From positions 1-8,590 of the forward strand of contig CAJMRZ010000048.1 in assembly GCA_905215945.1 (NCBI GenBank): a stretch of DNA of 8,590 nt. Direction: 5' to 3'. Made by a program: the position numbers and the translations under genes. The notes under the pieces were generated by a model. That model saw nothing but the letters and a program-made list of their open reading frames with translations. It searched no databases and was not told where the DNA came from. How positions within the stretch are numbered: position 1 is the first letter of the stretch; every line of letters starts with the position of its first letter. The DNA comes from an uncultured bacterium (lineage in GTDB: Bacteria; Actinomycetota; Coriobacteriia; Coriobacteriales; Coriobacteriaceae). Shown here piece by piece: positions 6,081 through 8,590 of this stretch.

Positions 6081-6098
6081 GCTCCCGTCAACGGGAGC
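6081..6098 (+). other. Intercistronic hairpin nadA-nadB
   Basis: GCTCCCG (6081-6087) and CGGGAGC (6092-6098) form a perfect 7-bp stem with loop TCAA. It lies 6 nt past the nadA stop. No U-run follows, so it is more likely an RNA-stability or processing element than a terminator. Confidence 0.5.
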
Positions 6099-6126
6099 GC
6101 ATCAACAATATTGAGGAAGCAGCACA

Positions 6127-7776
6127 ATGAGCAACGCTGAAATCGTCGTAGTCGGCGCGGGCGTCGCGGGCCTTTCCGCGGCGCTGGCGGTGGCCGATGC
6201 CGGCCAGGACGTGACGCTGGTCACCAAGGCCGACCTGGTGGAATCCAACACCTACCATGCGCAGGGCGGCATCGCCGCGGCGGTCTTCGCCGACGACGAC
6301 CCGAAACTGCACGCGGCCGACACGATGGCCGCGGGGCATGGTCTGTGCGAGCCCCGTGCCGTGGAGATACTGACCCGCGAGGGCGCCGACCGTGTGCGGC
6401 AGTTCGCCGCCGCGGGCGTGCATTTCGATCGTGACGCGCAAGGCCACATGCTGCGTGGCCTCGAAGCCGCGCATTCGCGGGCCCGTGTCGTGCACGCCGG
6501 GGGAGACGCCACCGGCAAGGTGGTCGAACTGGACGTGTCCGCCATGGTGCGGGCCAATCCGCTCATCCACATTATCGAGCATGCGTTCCTTGAGGATTTG
6601 ATTGTGCGCGACGGCGCCATCGCCGGCGTGCGGCTGCTCGTCAGGGGCGGCGAGACATTCCGCAGCGCCGACATGGCCGCTTCACGCGTCATCCTCGCCA
6701 CCGGTGGCGCCGGACGTCTCTACCCGTACACCACCAATCCGGCCGTCGCCACCGCGGACGGTCTGGCGGCCGCATGGCGTGCCGGCGCACAGGTCGCCGA
6801 CGTGGAGTTCTACCAGTTCCACCCCACCGCGATGGCCGTGGGCGAGCACTTCCTCGTTTCCGAGGCGGTACGCGGCGAGGGCGCGGTGCTGCTCGACGAA
6901 CACGGCGAACGGTACATGACCCGTGTCGACGAGCGCGCCGAACTCGCGCCGCGCGACGTGGTGGCCCGCGAGAACTTCCGCGTCATGCAGGCGCAGGGCG
7001 GCAAGCCCGTGATGCTCGACGTCTCTCCGATGCGCCGCGAGAACCCGGATCTGGCCGAGTTCCTGCGTCACCGGTTCCCGACCATCGACGCCTATACGCG
7101 TTCTCTCGGCTTCGACTGGAGCAAGGAGCCGATTCCGGTCGCGCCCGCCGCGCACTACTACATGGGCGGCATCCGCACCGATCTGGAAGGCCGCGCGAGC
7201 ATCCCCGGCCTGTATGCGGCCGGCGAATGCGCCCGCACCGGCGTGATGGGATCCAACCGGCTCGCGTCGAACTCGCTGCTTGAAGGACTGGTGTACGGTC
7301 GTCGCGCCGGACTCGCCGCCGTGAACGATCCGGCCGGTTCCGTGTGGAACCCGGTCTGGTTCTCCAACTCGGCCACCGGCCTCATCGTCAGCGACACGCC
7401 GGTCGAGCTGAGCATGCCGGCCCCCGATGAGCGTGCCTGGGCCAATGGCCGGCCTGCCATCTGGGATCGCACCCGCATCCAGAACACGATGTGGGCCGGC
7501 GTGGGCGTGTTGCGCGACGGCGACGGCCTGCGCCAGGCCATCGACCAGCTCGGCACCGGCCTGGCGTTGGCCGATGCCGACGCGACGGAACCCGCTGCCA
7601 CGGCCTGTGAGCCTGACCCGATCACCCGCCTGGAAAACCGCAACCTGCTCACCGTCGGCTACGTCGAGGCCAACGCCGCGCTGCGCCGCACCGAGTCGCG
7701 CGGCGCCCACGCCCGCACCGACTATCCCGAGTCATGCGACGAGTGGGCCCAATCCATCGCCTACATCAACGCCTAG
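6127..7776 (+). CDS. nadB: L-aspartate oxidase NadB
   Basis: NadB is a cytosolic FAD enzyme that oxidises L-aspartate to iminoaspartate, the substrate of NadA, with fumarate or oxygen as electron acceptor. The 549-aa product begins with the dinucleotide-binding motif GAGVAG (G10, G12, G15). The fumarate-reductase/succinate-dehydrogenase flavoprotein signatures follow: NTYHAQGGIAAA, HSRARVVHAGGDATG, EFYQFHPTAM with H232, LVSEAVRGEG, LAPRDVVARE with R276 and R281, APAAHYYMGGI with H343, and AGECARTGVMGSNRLASNSL. A helical C-terminal part (RNLLTVGYVEANAALRR) completes a full-length protein. The ATG at 6127 has GAGGAAG 7 nt upstream. It lies 52 bp after nadA and 197 bp before nadC, so an operon is likely. 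No frameshift is seen; distinction from succinate dehydrogenase rests on motifs and context. Confidence 0.96.
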   Translation: MSNAEIVVVGAGVAGLSAALAVADAGQDVTLVTKADLVESNTYHAQGGIAAAVFADDDPKLHAADTMAAGHGLCEPRAVEILTREGADRVRQFAAAGVHFDRDAQGHMLRGLEAAHSRARVVHAGGDATGKVVELDVSAMVRANPLIHIIEHAFLEDLIVRDGAIAGVRLLVRGGETFRSADMAASRVILATGGAGRLYPYTTNPAVATADGLAAAWRAGAQVADVEFYQFHPTAMAVGEHFLVSEAVRGEGAVLLDEHGERYMTRVDERAELAPRDVVARENFRVMQAQGGKPVMLDVSPMRRENPDLAEFLRHRFPTIDAYTRSLGFDWSKEPIPVAPAAHYYMGGIRTDLEGRASIPGLYAAGECARTGVMGSNRLASNSLLEGLVYGRRAGLAAVNDPAGSVWNPVWFSNSATGLIVSDTPVELSMPAPDERAWANGRPAIWDRTRIQNTMWAGVGVLRDGDGLRQAIDQLGTGLALADADATEPAATACEPDPITRLENRNLLTVGYVEANAALRRTESRGAHARTDYPESCDEWAQSIAYINA

Positions 7777-7850
7777 CGCTGTTTGCTCACTTGTCGGTTG
7801 GCGCCGGAATGGAGGAATTGGCACGCCGATAGCTTCCACAACCACTCCTA

Positions 7851-7876
7851 CGCTTCACGGGGGCTCCCGCGAAGCG
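7851..7876 (+). other. Hairpin in the nadB-nadC gap
   Basis: The arms 7851-7861 and 7866-7876 pair over 11 positions with a single A-C mismatch (7857/7870) and a 4-nt loop. A G-rich stretch, not a U-run, follows, so it is not a standard intrinsic terminator. It could slow readthrough into nadC or protect the message. The rest of the 197-bp gap (7777-7973) shows no further gene; GGAGGA at 7812-7817 leads to no usable ORF. Confidence 0.45.
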
Positions 7877-7973
7877 GGCGGGGTGATCGGACGACGGTCT
7901 CGGTACCCTGACCCGATGCATTGCGATTAATCCCGCAAGAACGACAGCAGTCCATATCAAGAAAGACCCGATC

Positions 7974-8590
7974 ATGCTTACGCAACACATCATCCGCACC
8001 GCCGTCGAGGCGGCGCTCGCCGAAGACGCGCCCTACGGCGACATCACCTGCGAGACCACAATCCCCGCGGACGAAACCGGCTCGGCGCACCTCACCGCAC
8101 GCGAGAGAGGCGTGATGAGCGGCATCGCCGTGTTCACGGCCGCCTTCACGGCGCAAAATCCCGGTATCGGCGTCTCGCCCATGATCGCGGACGGGGAGCG
8201 ATTCCAGCGCGGCCAGGTCCTCGCCACCGTGGAAGGTCCGGTACGTGACCTGCTCGCCGCCGAACGCATCGCCCTCAACTTCACCCAGCGCATGAGCGGC
8301 ATCGCCACCATGACCGCCTCCTTCGTGGACGCGGTCAACGCCATCTACGATGACGGACATGACGGGACCGTCACCCGGCCGCATCGCTACGAGCGCACTC
8401 GCATCGTCGACACGCGCAAAACCACCCCCGGCCTGCGCCCGTTCGAGAAATACGCCGTGGTCTGCGGCGGAGGCCACAACCACCGTTACGGGCTGTCCGA
8501 CGCGGTGATGATGAAGGACAATCATCTGGCGGCGCTCGCCGCACGCGGCATCGACCTGACCGGCGCGATCCGCCACGTGCGCGAACAGGT
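7974..8590 (+). CDS. nadC: Nicotinate-nucleotide pyrophosphorylase (carboxylating) NadC, partial
   Basis: NadC transfers phosphoribosyl from PRPP to quinolinate with loss of CO2, forming nicotinate mononucleotide, the exit step of this branch. The first 205 codons are present; the family usually has about 280-300 residues, so the 3' end lies beyond the right edge. Motifs are EDAPYGDIT (17-25), LAAERIALNFTQRMSGIAT, DTRKTTPGLR (146-155, with R148 and K149), CGGGHNHRYGLSD and MMKDNH (K181), which together make the substrate-binding barrel of type II phosphoribosyltransferases. A 15-20-residue loop just before DTRKTTPG (around YDDGHDGTVTRPHRYER) looks longer than in common homologues. The ATG at 7974 fits the family N-terminus; only a weak AAGAAAG precedes it. 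It is 197 bp after nadB, in the same direction. Confidence 0.95.
   Translation, partial: MLTQHIIRTAVEAALAEDAPYGDITCETTIPADETGSAHLTARERGVMSGIAVFTAAFTAQNPGIGVSPMIADGERFQRGQVLATVEGPVRDLLAAERIALNFTQRMSGIATMTASFVDAVNAIYDDGHDGTVTRPHRYERTRIVDTRKTTPGLRPFEKYAVVCGGGHNHRYGLSDAVMMKDNHLAALAARGIDLTGAIRHVREQ

Noticed and set aside
7812..7840. GGAGGA followed by TTG as a small gene between nadB and nadC
   Set aside because: The spacing is too short and the frame stops after four codons.
1..8590. tRNA, rRNA, insertion sequences, attachment sites
   Set aside because: No cloverleaf, rRNA core motif, transposase or terminal inverted repeat with target duplication was recognised, including at the 4794 junction.

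Overview
This window looks like two different actinobacterial genomes joined at about position 4794. The left part (1-4793) has moderate GC and mixed codon use. It holds the end of a type II-C CRISPR locus, a GyrI-like gene and the first 81 codons of an ABC-transporter ATPase; its style suggests a gut coriobacterium such as Collinsella (inference from memory of similar proteins, no search run). The right part (4794-8590) is strongly GC-rich with GC-ending codons. It is the quinolinate branch of de novo NAD synthesis, nadA-nadB-nadC, in the arrangement I associate with Bifidobacterium. The ABC fragment runs in frame straight into the presumed ATG of nadA, giving a 507-codon ORF with no known biological logic. 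A metagenome assembly chimera is the simplest explanation; a real rearrangement is the alternative.

Layout. 1-368: a CRISPR array with five perfect 36-nt repeats, spacers of 30-31 nt and a degenerate sixth repeat. The array continues off the left edge. 336-470: a candidate tracrRNA on the + strand, starting in the degenerate repeat and including a perfect 10-bp hairpin that may also terminate cas9. 422-3433 (-): an intact compact Cas9 of 1003 aa, with no cas1 or cas2 in the window. 3641-4279 (-): a GyrI-like small-molecule-binding protein behind a near-perfect actinobacterial LexA (SOS) box. 4280-4550: a divergent intergenic region with inverted repeats. 4551-4793: the ABC ATPase stub. 4794-6074 nadA, 6127-7776 nadB and 7974 to the right edge nadC (partial), all on +.

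How the parts work together. The CRISPR part is a minimal type II-C effector. Read on the minus strand, each repeat ends in TGATACGCT, an extended -10 element at the same place as the promoter-bearing end of the Neisseria meningitidis II-C repeat, so each repeat may start its own crRNA. The degenerate repeat keeps exactly this promoter half. On the right, NadB oxidises aspartate to iminoaspartate, NadA condenses it with dihydroxyacetone phosphate to quinolinate, and NadC converts quinolinate to nicotinate mononucleotide.
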